Assembly (NCBI GenBank): GCA_037176725.1
Contig: JAZBRS010000074.1
Location: forward strand, 65,786,001 to 65,850,000
Direction: 5' to 3'
Length of the DNA stretch: 64,000 nucleotides
Source of the DNA: Posidonia oceanica
Taxonomy: Eukaryota; Streptophyta; Magnoliopsida; Alismatales; Posidoniaceae
Part shown: positions 44,690-54,841 of the stretch, in pieces
Numbering within the stretch: the first letter of the stretch is position 1
Layout of the letters: each line of letters starts with the position of its first letter
Program-made: the position numbers and the translations under genes
The notes under the pieces: generated by a model
Databases searched by the model: none
What the model was told of the DNA's origin: nothing
What the model saw: the letters and a program-made list of their open reading frames with translations, nothing else

Positions 44690-45690
44690 TCAGACGAGTA
44701 GTTTGGGGTACCAGCCCGCAAGGGACTCAGCTGAGGGCGATCAGCTGGGGACTCAGCTGGGGGCGATCAGCCGAGAGAAGTGTCAGGTTGACGGACCCTT
44801 CGTCGAGCAGTTTGGGGTGCTAGCCCGCAAGGGATTCAGCTGAGGGCGATCAGCTGGGGACTCGACTGGGGATGACCAGCCGAGAAGAGTGTCAGGTTGA
44901 CGGACCTTTCGCCGAGCAGTTTTGGGGTGCCAGCCCGCAAGGGATTCAGCTGAGGGCGATCAGCTGGGGACTCGACTGTGGATGACCAGCCGAGAAGAGT
45001 GTCAGGTTGACGGACCTTTCGCCGAGCAGTTTTGGGGTGCCAGCCCGCAAAGAACTCAGCCGAGAAGAGGACTCAACTGGGGATGATCAGCTGGGGAGGA
45101 TACCATAGGGCGGCCAAAAGATGCCCCTGGTATCAGGATGATACCAGGGGATGGCCGATGCGCCCCTGGCATCAGGATGCAAAGATAGATAAATGAGTGG
45201 ATGGATGATAGGTTGACGAATCCATCGCCGGGCAATTTGGGGTGCCAGCCCGCAGGGGACTCAGCTGAGGATGAATAGCTGAGGAGGATGACAGGTTGAC
45301 GGACTTTTCGCCGGGCAGTTTGGGGTGCCAGCCCGCAGGGGACTCAGCTGAGGATGAACAGCTGAGGAGGATGACAGGTTGACGGACCTTTCGCCGGGCA
45401 GTTTGGGGTGCCAGCCCGCAAGGGACTCAACTGAGGATGATCAGCTGAGGAGGATGATAGATTGACGGACCTTTCGCCGGGCAGTTTGGGGTGCCAGCCC
45501 GCAGGGGACTCAGCTGAGGATGAACAGCTGAGGAGGATGACAGGTTGACGGATCTTTCGCCGGGCAGTTTGGGGTGCCAGCCCGCAAGGGACTCAGCTGA
45601 GGATGATCAGCTGAGGAGGATGATAGGTTGACGGACCTTTCGCCGGGCAGTTTGGGGTGCCAGCCCGCAGAGGACAGTGGTCCAGCCGGG
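44690..45690 (-). repeat. Amplified ~110-bp and 83-bp tandem array, element B
   Basis: GTTTGGGGTGCCAGCCCGCA recurs at about 44702, 44812, 44922 and 45032 (spacing ~110). It then recurs at 45234, 45318, 45401, 45484, 45567 and 45650 (spacing 83 for the last five). Each unit also has CTCAGCTGAGGATGA.CAGCTGAGG and TTGACGGACCTTTCGCCGGGCA. The two blocks are separated by the second hairpin. A has about two copies (17690-17830) and C one (~1070-1140). Confidence 0.88.
45124..45150. repeat. 27-nt perfect hairpin 2, element B
   Basis: CCCCTGGTATC, loop AGGAT, GATACCAGGGG. It differs from hairpin 1 by a paired change (G-C to A-T) in the stem. Confidence 0.87.
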
Positions 45691-45980
45691 GATGACCAGC
45701 TGGGGATGCCGGACGACGGAGCTCGGTGTCGCGGGCCTGCAGATGCTCTGGGCTCCGGATTGGGTGCTGAGGAGTTCGCCGCGTTGGGATGTCTGCAAGT
45801 CTGATTAGAGGGCCCAAGACAATGATGATGATGATATGCAATGCAGCAAAGAGTCTTGATGTGCAAGCAGAAAGCAGAAACAGTTTCCATTGATATGATC
45901 TTGATAAGTACAATGCCTGTGGCAGGCCAGAAATGTACAGCACAATTTGGAAGAAGACCACATGATGGTCGCACAAGGGC

Positions 45981-47183
45981 CTTGTCAACCTGGGCCTTCT
46001 TTGGCTGTCTGGAGTCAGGGAATAGGGGGCCGCCTGGCGGGACTTCAGTGATTGGCCAGAGCTGTCGGACTTCGGCTTCATAATCAGGAGTGCATCCAGT
46101 ACCTCTCACAGCTGCAACGTCTGTAGATTGGACCCCGTGCCGCATCAGACTAGCGAGCTTCTTGGTCGGGGCAGTGGTGCTGAGAGGATAAGTCTGTAGA
46201 AGTTCGGGCGCTGTACTGTCAATGAAGGCGCCCTGCTGGAAGCCGAACTGGCGCATGACCCTGATTAGATGGTAGTCTACGCCTGCTGTGAAGCCTGGAA
46301 GAATGATCAGCCGCGTGTCACGCGCGCTGAAGAAGATTGTGAATGGCTCTGCTGCAGAAGGAATGATGCGCCAAATCACAGCGTCGTCAGTCAGTGCTGA
46401 CAGCCTCTCGTACTCGTCTTTGACGCTCTTTTCTGCTCTGGTACGGGTGCTACTGCAGTAGGCTTCGAAGGCGTGCACTTGAGGGCGCAGGAAGTTCATC
46501 TCTAAGTGCGCGGTCAGCTAGACTTGTATGAGTGCTCCGCAACCGTGGAAGTGGCGGCAGCGATGAGAAATGCGGTCCAGCCCGCGATAAGTCTCTGCCA
46601 AGACGACTGGCGCCAGGTCTATGTGCTGGGTCACCACAGCTAGTGCAATCTCTGCAACCTCGATGGCCACTGTCAGTCGGCCATGAGTAAAGATTAGTTC
46701 GCCCAGAAAGCGGATGACGAATCCTCGGAGCCACAGTTCATCTCCGAGGTCAGCACGCTTGTCCAAGATATCATCAAAGTATGCAAGGCGAAGCATAGGC
46801 TCTGGTCCACTGGTGCAGAATAGCTTCTGTTGGCAGTCTTGAGTGGAGAGACCAGTCAGTTGGTTCAGGACCCGGAGATATCCGTCGCGCCTCATGAAAA
46901 CAGGCGGCCCCAAGATCTTTGAAAAGCCGCATATCCGACGCACCTCTTCCAGTGTAGGTGTCAATTCAGTTTTGTTGAAGCGGAAGACATGATGCGCCGG
47001 CTTCCAGAATCTCGCGGCGGCACACAGGAGGTGGCGGCTGACCTCCACATCAGCAGCCTTTAGCAGCTTAGTTGGTATGCCCCACAGGCGCAACTTTTCA
47101 CAGTCTATCTGAGTGAGCTTGCCGATCCATCCTCGCAGGGTTTCCGAGCAATGTGCGGGAGTTAACAGAGTAGGAAAGCCCAT
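45981..47183 (-). pseudogene. Element B accessory gene (DUF7745-like) with internal stop
   Basis: The frame starts at MGFPTLLTPAHCSE (47183) and matches the intact A protein throughout, with the same RFWKPAHHVFRFNKTELTPTLEEVRR and AETYRGLDRISHRC blocks. A TAG at 46518-46520 replaces the tryptophan of LIQVW in A. The frame then continues from LTAHLEM to PDSRQPKKAQVD. At the place of A's stop codon B has AAG (45981-45983), so the downstream frame reads on to 45510 through the repeat array. One or both changes may be recent, since the rest is well conserved. Confidence 0.87.
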
Positions 47184-48667
47184 TACGCTGATTTGCAGAG
47201 GGACAGGCAGATAGCTGCAGAAACTTGAAAGTACCTGCTATCAATAAACAGTCAGATCTCGCAGGCATATAATCTTTGACAACAAGCAGAGGCTGAGACT
47301 GAAAATGTAGTTCCATATGCATTCAGCAATTGATAACAGAACATAGCAGTTAAGCACAAATATACAAAGGGAATTGGCAGTAGTTCGGCGAATGCGGGGG
47401 CAAGGGCCAGCAGGTGATCTGGACTGGCGCAGCTTGAGCGTCGTCGATGCGCTCTGCTGGGGAGGAGTACTGCCTCAGGGCCTGAGCGGATTGCAGAGCG
47501 GAGAGATTGGCAGAAGGGGAAAGGAATGAAAGAGGATGCATGTATGCAGGTGATATGCTTATAAGGATGAATATTATTGGATGAACAAGCATGTTTGAAT
47601 GGATGGGTATGCTGGGGTGGATGCTTGAGTGCCCTCAGCGTACGGAGTGCTTTGGTGCCTGCTGCAGAGGAAGGGAGTGGTCCTTGACTCACTGGGCCCT
47701 ACTCAAACTCTCGGCTTATTGGTGGCACTCCGGAACAGGTTGTTGGCATTATAGGTGGTGATGTGGTGAGGACAGGCTACTGGCCGCACTCTCAGGACCT
47801 ACACCTATTCTTTTAGCTCTCTCTTTTTTTTTGAAAGGTTTCTCCCTCATAGGTATGCAGTCTTTCTCTGCCCCTAGCTAGGAGAAAGTATGTGTTTGCT
47901 CTTGGGAGGATGTGGTAGACCCCTTTTCCAGGCTTGACATGCTGGGGATCCCTAGTAAAGTGTGGGGGATAACGGTGCCTGTGTTTTTTGGGCTGCCTTT
48001 GCCCTTTTCTTCTTCTTTTTTTTTTGTTTTGCTTGCTTTTCTCCTTTTTTCTTTTTGTTTTTGTTCTATCTCTTTTTTCCTCTTTTTTTTTTTGTTTTTT
48101 TGCTTGATCTCTTTTTTCTTCTCTCTTTTTTTTTCAGGCTTTTGCTATCCCCATTCTGGTGGCAAAAGAATGGTGCTTGAATTGTAATGGATTTAGGCTT
48201 TGGGTCTGCTGTGTGATGGGTAGAAGGAGCAGGGTTAGACTGCACACCCCTATCTCTAGGGCCGGCTTCTGTCTTCGTCTTCTGTTCCTTGGAGATGCCC
48301 AAACCTAGATGCCTATTCTCACTCTTTTTCAAGCTCACAACCTAACATTTTTTTCTCCCTCAGAGGTGTATGTCCTTGCGAGATTAGGCGGTTCGCCTGT
48401 CCTTATTGGTGGTGGCTCCCTCACTTGCTAAGACATCTAAGTAGTGCCAGGTGAGGCAGGGTGACTCTTTCCAGAGCAGGCAAGCACTTCCGGCTGTCAT
48501 CACCGGGCAGAAGATGCGATGTTTGAGAGGATGATGATGATGATTTTAAGTAGAAGGAATGCAAGAGTTGAAAGGGTGATGATGATGATTTGAAGTAGAA
48601 TTGAAGCCAGAAGGCGAGAATGCAAGTGCAGGTGGAAGAAGGGCATCCGCAACGGGGCTGCTTTTGG
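47184..48667 (-). other. Spacer between pol and accessory gene, element B
   Basis: It is the counterpart of 14707-16197 in A: purine-rich (plus strand T-rich) run at ~48000-48140, polypurine box 48348-48361, ATCATCATC-type blocks at ~48530-48590, and a candidate splice acceptor (TTTCTGCAG, antisense at 47215-47223) before the accessory ATG. No gene is seen. Confidence 0.68.
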
Positions 48668-51600
48668 CTACTGATAGTATCTCTTCAGATAGCAGAGGTT
48701 GACGGGCTCAGACTGCTCGACCTGGTCCATATCTTCAAGGGTTACAGCGCCTCCCGAAAAGATCTGCTTGACCACAAAGGGGCCACGCCAATTGGGTCGG
48801 AATTTCCCTCGACCGTCAGGCAAATGAATGGCACGCAAGACAAGGTCCCCTGGTTGGAAACTCCTGGGCTGGACCTTTTTCAAGAATGCTCTGGCCATCC
48901 GCTTCTGATAGCAGCGAGCGTTGTGCATGGCTTGCAATCTGCGCTCATCAATCAAGTTCAGTTGGACGCAGCGGTCTTCGACCCATTCTGCTCCTTCCAA
49001 CTCAGCTTCTCGCAGGATCCGCAGAGAGGGGATTTCCACTTCAATAGGCAACACCGCTTCCATGCCGTACACCAGGGAGTACGGGGTGGCTCCTGTAGAG
49101 GTCCGAATTGATGTCCTGTACGCCCAGAGTGCGTACGGGAGCTTGTCGTGCCAATCCTTGTGGATTTCTGCCATTTTCTTCAGAATCTTGACAATATTCT
49201 TGTTTGCAGATTCCACTGCTCCGTTCATCTGAGGCCGATAAGGCGAGGATCGATGGTGCTTGATCTTGAGACTTTGCAGGTATTCTTCGACCCTTTTGGC
49301 AATGAAGTTTGAGCCGTTATCAGAGATGACAGAGTGCGGGACCCCATATCGGGCAACAATATTGTTTCTGATAAATTTTTCTGTTGCCGCAGCGGTGACT
49401 GTTCTGTAGGAGGCTGCTTCCACCCACTTGGTAAAGTAATCGATCGCTACCAGAATGTAACGATGACCATTTGAAGCAGCAGGGTGGATGGCGCCAATGA
49501 CATCGATCCCCCAGATGGAGAAAGGCCATGGCGAGGACATGTTGTGCAGCTGATGTGGAGGGGCCTTGATGAAGTTACCATGGATTTGACAGTTGTGGCA
49601 TCTACGCACGAACCGGCAGCAGTCGGCTTCCATGGTCTGCCAGAAATAACCTTGCAGCATGATCTTCTTGGCCAGGAGGACGCCGTTCATGTGCGGGCCA
49701 CAAGTCCCCGCATGCACTTGAAACATTAGCGTGTCAGCGTCCAATTTGTTCAGGCAGCGCAGTAGCATTTGATTGTAAGACCTTCTGTATAGCTGCCCGG
49801 CCCCTAACACATATTTTGACGCCAGACGCGCCAAAGTCCTCTTGTCTGTTGCCGTGGTATCAGGAGGAAAGCTACCAGACTCCAGGAAGGATTTTATGTC
49901 TTGATACCAGGGCTGCCCCTCTGCGGGATCCGCTTCTTCTATGCTCATGCAGTATGCAGGCTGTTCAATGCGAGTGACTGATACATCCACAGTGCTGTTT
50001 TCTGAAATGGTGAGCCAGGATGCCAGAGTTGCTAGTGCGTCTGCATACGCGTTCTTTGCTCTGTTCAGGTACGTGAAGCGGATGCTCTTGAATTCTTCCA
50101 TCAGCCTCAGCAGGTATTCGTGATACGGCACAAGCTTGGGATCTTTTGTCTTCCAATCGCCGTTCACTTGAGAAATCACCAGCATGGCATCGCCGTGCAC
50201 ATGCAGCTTCTGTGCCTCATGTTCGAGGGCGACTTTCATCCCTAGGATGCACGCTTCGTACTCTGCTTCGTTGTTTGTGCAGGTGAAAGTCAGCTTCCTC
50301 GCGAAAGGAGTCATCTGTCCTTGGGGCGTGGTCAGCACTGCGCCTACGCCTCGGCCCTTTTTGTTGACTGCACCATCAAAGTAGAGCTGCCATTCCTCTG
50401 CCTCTTCAGGATCTTTCTGCTCAGAGTCCTCCATTGCAAAAAGAATGTCTTCATCAGGGAACTGCGTCTGGAGGGGTTGATATTCAGGCAGGGGGAGGTC
50501 AGCAAGATGGTCTGCCATTGCTTGACCCTTCATGGATTTCTGTGTGACAAAGGTGATGTCGTACTGAGACAATAACACCTGCCACTTAGCACATCTGCCC
50601 ACCATGGCCGGCTTTTGGAAAAGAAACTTGATGGGATCATGCCGGCATAAGAGCTGTACTGGGTATGCCATCATGTAGTGTCTCAGCTTCTGTGCAGCCC
50701 AAACAAGGGACAGGCAAGTCTTCTCTAGTGTTGTGTACCTGGCTTCACATTCATTAAACTTTTTGCTCAAGTAGTAGATGGCGCGCTCCTTTCTACCAGT
50801 CTCATCATGTTGGCCCAAGACGGCGCCCATGGAATGCTGCGTGGTAGAAAGGTAGAGAAGCAAAGGTCTCCCCAGCGTAGGCGGGACCAGGACAGGAGGC
50901 TTGATCAACAGCTGCTTGATCTTGGCAAATGCAGCCTGACACTCCTCGCTCCAGTGAATCTGCGCATTCTTCCTCAAGAGCTTGAAAATGGGTTCACAGA
51001 TGGGCGTAAGCTGTGCAATGAAGCGACTGATATATTGTAAACGCCCAAGCAGACTTCTGACTTCTTTTTCAGTCCTGGGGGGTGGCATGTCCACGATGGC
51101 TTGTGCTTTCAACGGGTCCACCTCAATCCCCCTCTGGCTAACAATGTAGCCAAGCAATTTGCCAGAAGATACCCCGAATACGCACTTCTTGGGATTCAAG
51201 CGCAGCTTGTACTTCCGTAGACGGTCAAAGAGCTTTCTGAGACAGGCAAGATGATCCTCGGGCTCTTTGGTTTTGGCAATCATGTCGTCTACATAGACCT
51301 CCACTTCTTGGTGCATGAGGTCGTGGAATAGCGTAGTCATGGCCCTCTGATAGGTTGCACCAGCATTCTTCAGGCCGAACGACATAACTTGGTAGCAGAA
51401 GACTCCCCAAGGGGTGATGAATGAAGTCTTTTCCATGTCTTCTTCTGCCATCTTGATCTGATTGTATCCAGAGAAGCCGTCCATGAAGGAGAGCATTTTG
51501 TGGCCTGCTGTATTGTCGACTAGGACGTCAATGTGGGGCAATGGAAAGTCGTCCTTGGGACTCGCCTTGTTCAGGTCCCTGTAGTCGATGCAGATCCGAA

Positions 51601-54600
51601 TTCGGCCATCTTTCTTGGGCACAGGTACAATGTTTGCTAGCCATTCAGGATAAAGAACGACCTTCAGAAAGTTGACTCCCAGCTGCTTCATTATCTCTTC
51701 TTTGATCATGAGCAGCCACTGCGGTCGCCATCTTCTTAGCTTCTGCTTTACTGGCTTGGCATCCAGATTTAAAGGCAGATTGTGCACCACTATCTCTATG
51801 TCAAGGCCGACCATATCTTCATAACTCCAGGCGAAGACATCCGCATATTCCCTCAGGAATGCAATGAATTCAGTTCGAGCCTGGGCGGACAGCTGGGCAC
51901 TGATGCAAACTTCTCTGACTTCCTCAGCTGTGCCAATGTTAACAACCTCCGTTTCTTCTTCAACATGGAGGTTGGGGCCTTCTGGGTCGTCGTCATAGGG
52001 CCGGAACTCGGGCAAAGGTTCGTCAGTCTCATCCATGCCCGTGTCATCCTCTTCTCCATAGGCAATAAGTTCTGAGAGGATCTCTTTCTCAAAAGAGGGA
52101 CTTGTGATGTCGAAAGAGTGCATGTGTTCCGCTGCTTGGCCCTGGTGACGCTTCAGGATGGTCACGCTTACTCGAGTGTTCTTATAGCCTCGGTGCGCGA
52201 CCTCCATCCCAGTAGCTCCTTCTGCTATTTGCTCTGGCCTGACTGACTCTGCTGAGTGCTCTGCTGATTCTGCTGAGGGCTCAACTGACTCTGCTGCTGA
52301 TGCTGCTGATTGCTCTGCTGACTGTGCTGCTGAGGCTGCTGAGGCATTCTGCTCTGCTGCTGCTGTATTTACTGCTGATGCTCCCCCCTCTGGGTCTTCT
52401 AGTGTGCTCGTGGAGGATACATCGGACTGGCGGCTGATCTGGTCACTGCCGCTCGATACATTGCTCAGGTGAGGCATGGGTTGCACAAACCACCTAGACC
52501 CGCCTTCTGGTTGAAGAGTGATGAGCTCATCTGGTCTAGGGGAGTCCGGCACTACTGAGTCTTCTAGAACCATGATAGAAGCATGGTCCTCTTGCAGAGG
52601 AGGATCCGTGACTACGGCTTTTCCTTTCCTTTCTGCAGCTTGATGGTCTGCCAGGTCTTCTGCTATTGACTGGAGTTGTTCTTGATAAAGCAACTCTAAG
52701 TCGGACATCCAGGAATCGACCTGGGCTTCTATCGCCACTCCTTCTTCCTCGTCTGAGGGGGAGTCGACGTAGTAGGCGCCGGGGGCCTGCGGCACTGGCC
52801 CGGCTGCAAGATGGATCGCCGCCCTTGGAGTCTGCATGATCTGGTTCACGGGCGCGTCCGCTGATGGCAGTTCAGATGTAGAAGGCCCAAATAGGCAGGC
52901 CAGCGGTGCTACTGATGAATAAGCTTCCAGGGTCACTGCTGGAGAGTAAGCAGGGGTGCTCTTTGGAGGGCTCAAGGGCCCGGAGAATGTAGTGCTCAGT
53001 TGGCCTTTTGTATCGGGCCGTAACTGAGAGGGCGCAGCCTGTGACGCCATAGGGTCTTGCCATGAGAGTTGCTGCAGGTCGTCGGGAGAATGCGGAGCGG
53101 ACTGCGCCAGCTGCATTCCTGAAGTTGATGCTAAAGGAGCGGGCTGGGCCACGCTGCTGACTGAGTTGATAGACTGCCCCTCCAGAGATGGGGGCAGTGG
53201 CACTGATGTGTCTGTGACCGCTGGTAGCATACTTGGTTCTGCCAAGAGGAGTGTCTCCGACTCCTGCACTGTTGCTGACTGTTCTTGGAAAACCGGTGTG
53301 GCTGCAAAAGGATGAGAACTTGCATCTGCCACAGGGCCTGCTGAACTGCCTGCTGTTTCTGCCAGAGGGGGAGCTGAATAAACTGACTGTGGGGCCTCTG
53401 CTCTGACCACTGTTTCTGCTGAGTTGATTGGGACTGCCTCTGTTGCATCAGACTGCTCCTCATCCGAGTAGTAGTCCTCAATACACACCCAATCCTCTGC
53501 CGGCGCTGTAGCTTGGTAGTCGGTTGATCCCAGAATTCCTGCACTAGTAAAGTTAGTGAGGTCTCTGGGAATGGCTGGCGCATGTTCTTTGAGCTGGAAG
53601 CAGTGATCTTCGTTGAGCTTTGGTTCGTAGCCGAGGCCTTCAGACTTTCTTCGCTCCACTGCTACGATCGGCTCCGCGATCCCTTGGCCGTGACGCCCGA
53701 GTGGCGTACCCTTTATGTAACCCCACCTGTGACATACATTCTCGACCATTCGAAAGGGGTTGCTGTGAACGGTCAAGGAGTTGACACGCTCAAGATCAGG
53801 AACGAAGTTAACTGGCTCGCACCGGTTAACACGATAGAGGGCTTCAGAAGTCTCGAGGTCAAACGGGATAGATTGCGAAGACACGGGAGAGACTGCTTCA
53901 ATCCGCTCCTTCTCAAAGTTCTCCGCCATGACGACGATGACATCATCGCCACGACGGTACTTTATCATTCGATGGAGGGTCGAAGGAAGGACCTGATGCT
54001 TGTGGAGCCAAGGGCGCCCAAGCAGAAGATTGAAGTTAGGCTTCAAGTCGACGACATAGAATTCTACGTCGAAGACGACCGGACCGATAGCCAGAGGGAT
54101 AATCAGAATCCCTAAAGCGTCATGGTAAGTGTTGTCAAAAGCAGTCATTCCCTTCACGGCTGGCGTGATATCCTCGGCTTTGAATCCGAGCTTGGTTGCT
54201 GTACGCAAGGGACAGACGTTAAGGCCTGACCCGTTATCAACCAGTGTTAGGGGAATGCGGAAGTTTTTGAACTGCACCATGACGAAAAGGGGCTGGTTAT
54301 GATTAATCCCTACCGGAGGCAGCTCATCGCTTGTAAAAGAGATGACCTGGGGCTCCGCGATTAACCCAACCATGCTCTCCAAGGCAGAAGGCTCAATGGA
54401 CTGGGACACACGAGCAGCCAGGAACACGCGAAGGAAAGCCTCGCGATGCTTGGCAGAAGTGTGGATCAAATCCCAGATGGAGATGTCGGCTTTGACCTTC
54501 TTAAGCTGGGAGGTTAGGTCTGCTTTAGGTTGGTTTCTCCTAGCAGCTGGAGGGGTGATTCTAGCAGGTTCTGAAGGGGGAGTGGCAGGAAGCTGGGTTA

Positions 54601-54841
54601 CTACAGGTTGGCTAGGGATTTGGCTAACTGCAGGCTGGTCCGGGGTTGGATCTGCTAAGGGTTGGCTTGAGGGTGGGGGCATAACGGGTCTAGGGTGAGT
54701 CGGCCTAGTTGCCGGCACCGGGGGCCTATAAACCCTCCCCGATCGCGTTACTTCCGTGCACATTTCTGTGGCGTAGCTGTAAGGGACGCGATGGGTGTCC
54801 AGGGTCAAATCAATGACGACTGGAGCACGTGCTGCGAGCAC
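48668..54841 (-). CDS. pol: Polyprotein: protease, RT, RNase H, second RNase H, integrase
   Basis: This open frame of 2057 codons is continuous in frame with gag upstream; its first ATG is internal, so the start is nominal. Domains in order: aspartic protease (residues ~180-290, DNGS at 202-205, NLLLGRPWLH); G-patch-like motif (~370-406, WGYIKGTPLGRHGQG); Ser/Ala/Glu-rich linker; RT with VPKKDGRIRICIDYRDLNK and YVDD (51284-51295); first RNase H with the TDAS aspartate absent (LYLSTTQHSMG); archaeal-type RNase H with FDGA, NNEAEYEA, GDAML and ADALA acidic residues; integrase with an HHCC-like zinc region (VHAGTCGPHMNG...CHNCQ) and DDE residues in GIDVIGA, SDNGSNF and GAVESANKN. The end is LCYLKRYYQ, without a chromodomain. 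It copies and inserts the element. All catalytic motifs look intact, but upstream stops should block its synthesis from the gag start. Confidence 0.93.
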   Translation of the reverse strand: MLAARAPVVIDLTLDTHRVPYSYATEMCTEVTRSGRVYRPPVPATRPTHPRPVMPPPSSQPLADPTPDQPAVSQIPSQPVVTQLPATPPSEPARITPPAARRNQPKADLTSQLKKVKADISIWDLIHTSAKHREAFLRVFLAARVSQSIEPSALESMVGLIAEPQVISFTSDELPPVGINHNQPLFVMVQFKNFRIPLTLVDNGSGLNVCPLRTATKLGFKAEDITPAVKGMTAFDNTYHDALGILIIPLAIGPVVFDVEFYVVDLKPNFNLLLGRPWLHKHQVLPSTLHRMIKYRRGDDVIVVMAENFEKERIEAVSPVSSQSIPFDLETSEALYRVNRCEPVNFVPDLERVNSLTVHSNPFRMVENVCHRWGYIKGTPLGRHGQGIAEPIVAVERRKSEGLGYEPKLNEDHCFQLKEHAPAIPRDLTNFTSAGILGSTDYQATAPAEDWVCIEDYYSDEEQSDATEAVPINSAETVVRAEAPQSVYSAPPLAETAGSSAGPVADASSHPFAATPVFQEQSATVQESETLLLAEPSMLPAVTDTSVPLPPSLEGQSINSVSSVAQPAPLASTSGMQLAQSAPHSPDDLQQLSWQDPMASQAAPSQLRPDTKGQLSTTFSGPLSPPKSTPAYSPAVTLEAYSSVAPLACLFGPSTSELPSADAPVNQIMQTPRAAIHLAAGPVPQAPGAYYVDSPSDEEEGVAIEAQVDSWMSDLELLYQEQLQSIAEDLADHQAAERKGKAVVTDPPLQEDHASIMVLEDSVVPDSPRPDELITLQPEGGSRWFVQPMPHLSNVSSGSDQISRQSDVSSTSTLEDPEGGASAVNTAAAEQNASAASAAQSAEQSAASAAESVEPSAESAEHSAESVRPEQIAEGATGMEVAHRGYKNTRVSVTILKRHQGQAAEHMHSFDITSPSFEKEILSELIAYGEEDDTGMDETDEPLPEFRPYDDDPEGPNLHVEEETEVVNIGTAEEVREVCISAQLSAQARTEFIAFLREYADVFAWSYEDMVGLDIEIVVHNLPLNLDAKPVKQKLRRWRPQWLLMIKEEIMKQLGVNFLKVVLYPEWLANIVPVPKKDGRIRICIDYRDLNKASPKDDFPLPHIDVLVDNTAGHKMLSFMDGFSGYNQIKMAEEDMEKTSFITPWGVFCYQVMSFGLKNAGATYQRAMTTLFHDLMHQEVEVYVDDMIAKTKEPEDHLACLRKLFDRLRKYKLRLNPKKCVFGVSSGKLLGYIVSQRGIEVDPLKAQAIVDMPPPRTEKEVRSLLGRLQYISRFIAQLTPICEPIFKLLRKNAQIHWSEECQAAFAKIKQLLIKPPVLVPPTLGRPLLLYLSTTQHSMGAVLGQHDETGRKERAIYYLSKKFNECEARYTTLEKTCLSLVWAAQKLRHYMMAYPVQLLCRHDPIKFLFQKPAMVGRCAKWQVLLSQYDITFVTQKSMKGQAMADHLADLPLPEYQPLQTQFPDEDILFAMEDSEQKDPEEAEEWQLYFDGAVNKKGRGVGAVLTTPQGQMTPFARKLTFTCTNNEAEYEACILGMKVALEHEAQKLHVHGDAMLVISQVNGDWKTKDPKLVPYHEYLLRLMEEFKSIRFTYLNRAKNAYADALATLASWLTISENSTVDVSVTRIEQPAYCMSIEEADPAEGQPWYQDIKSFLESGSFPPDTTATDKRTLARLASKYVLGAGQLYRRSYNQMLLRCLNKLDADTLMFQVHAGTCGPHMNGVLLAKKIMLQGYFWQTMEADCCRFVRRCHNCQIHGNFIKAPPHQLHNMSSPWPFSIWGIDVIGAIHPAASNGHRYILVAIDYFTKWVEAASYRTVTAAATEKFIRNNIVARYGVPHSVISDNGSNFIAKRVEEYLQSLKIKHHRSSPYRPQMNGAVESANKNIVKILKKMAEIHKDWHDKLPYALWAYRTSIRTSTGATPYSLVYGMEAVLPIEVEIPSLRILREAELEGAEWVEDRCVQLNLIDERRLQAMHNARCYQKRMARAFLKKVQPRSFQPGDLVLRAIHLPDGRGKFRPNWRGPFVVKQIFSGGAVTLEDMDQVEQSEPVNLCYLKRYYQ
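49095..49745 (-). other. int: Integrase domain of B
   Basis: The zinc region is at ~49580-49740. The core Asp in GIDVIGA is near 49506, with SDNGSNF near 49320 and VESANKN near 49210. This part is deleted from its N-terminal side in A. Confidence 0.88.
50020..50395 (-). other. Archaeal-type RNase H (aRH) domain of B
   Basis: WQLYFDGAVNKKGRG starts the domain, NNEAEYEAC and VHGDAMLVISQVNG follow, and NRAKNAYADALATLAS closes it. All four acidic positions (D, E, D, D) are kept. A second RNase H between the first one and integrase is the hallmark of Tat elements. Confidence 0.9.
50490..50905 (-). other. Degenerate first RNase H (gRH) of B
   Basis: The frame follows RT with LLLYLSTTQHSMGAVLGQHDETG and YYLSKKFNECEARYTTLEKTCLS. 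The TDAS and TDH aspartates of active Ty3 RNase H are absent. This loss is known for Tat elements, where the aRH is thought to take over. Confidence 0.82.
51150..51700 (-). other. rt: Reverse transcriptase domain of B
   Basis: The palm motifs VPKKDGRIRICIDYRDLNK, FMDGFSGYNQI and YVDDM (51284-51295) are intact. The usual YQVMPFGLKNA is here YQVMSFGLKNA, a Pro-to-Ser change. Confidence 0.92.
53965..54305 (-). other. pro: Aspartic protease domain of B
   Basis: It starts near INHNQPLFVMVQF and has LVDNGSGLNVCPLRTA with the catalytic Asp at ~54238. It ends at NLLLGRPWLH. A has LVDNGSSLNV. Confidence 0.88.
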
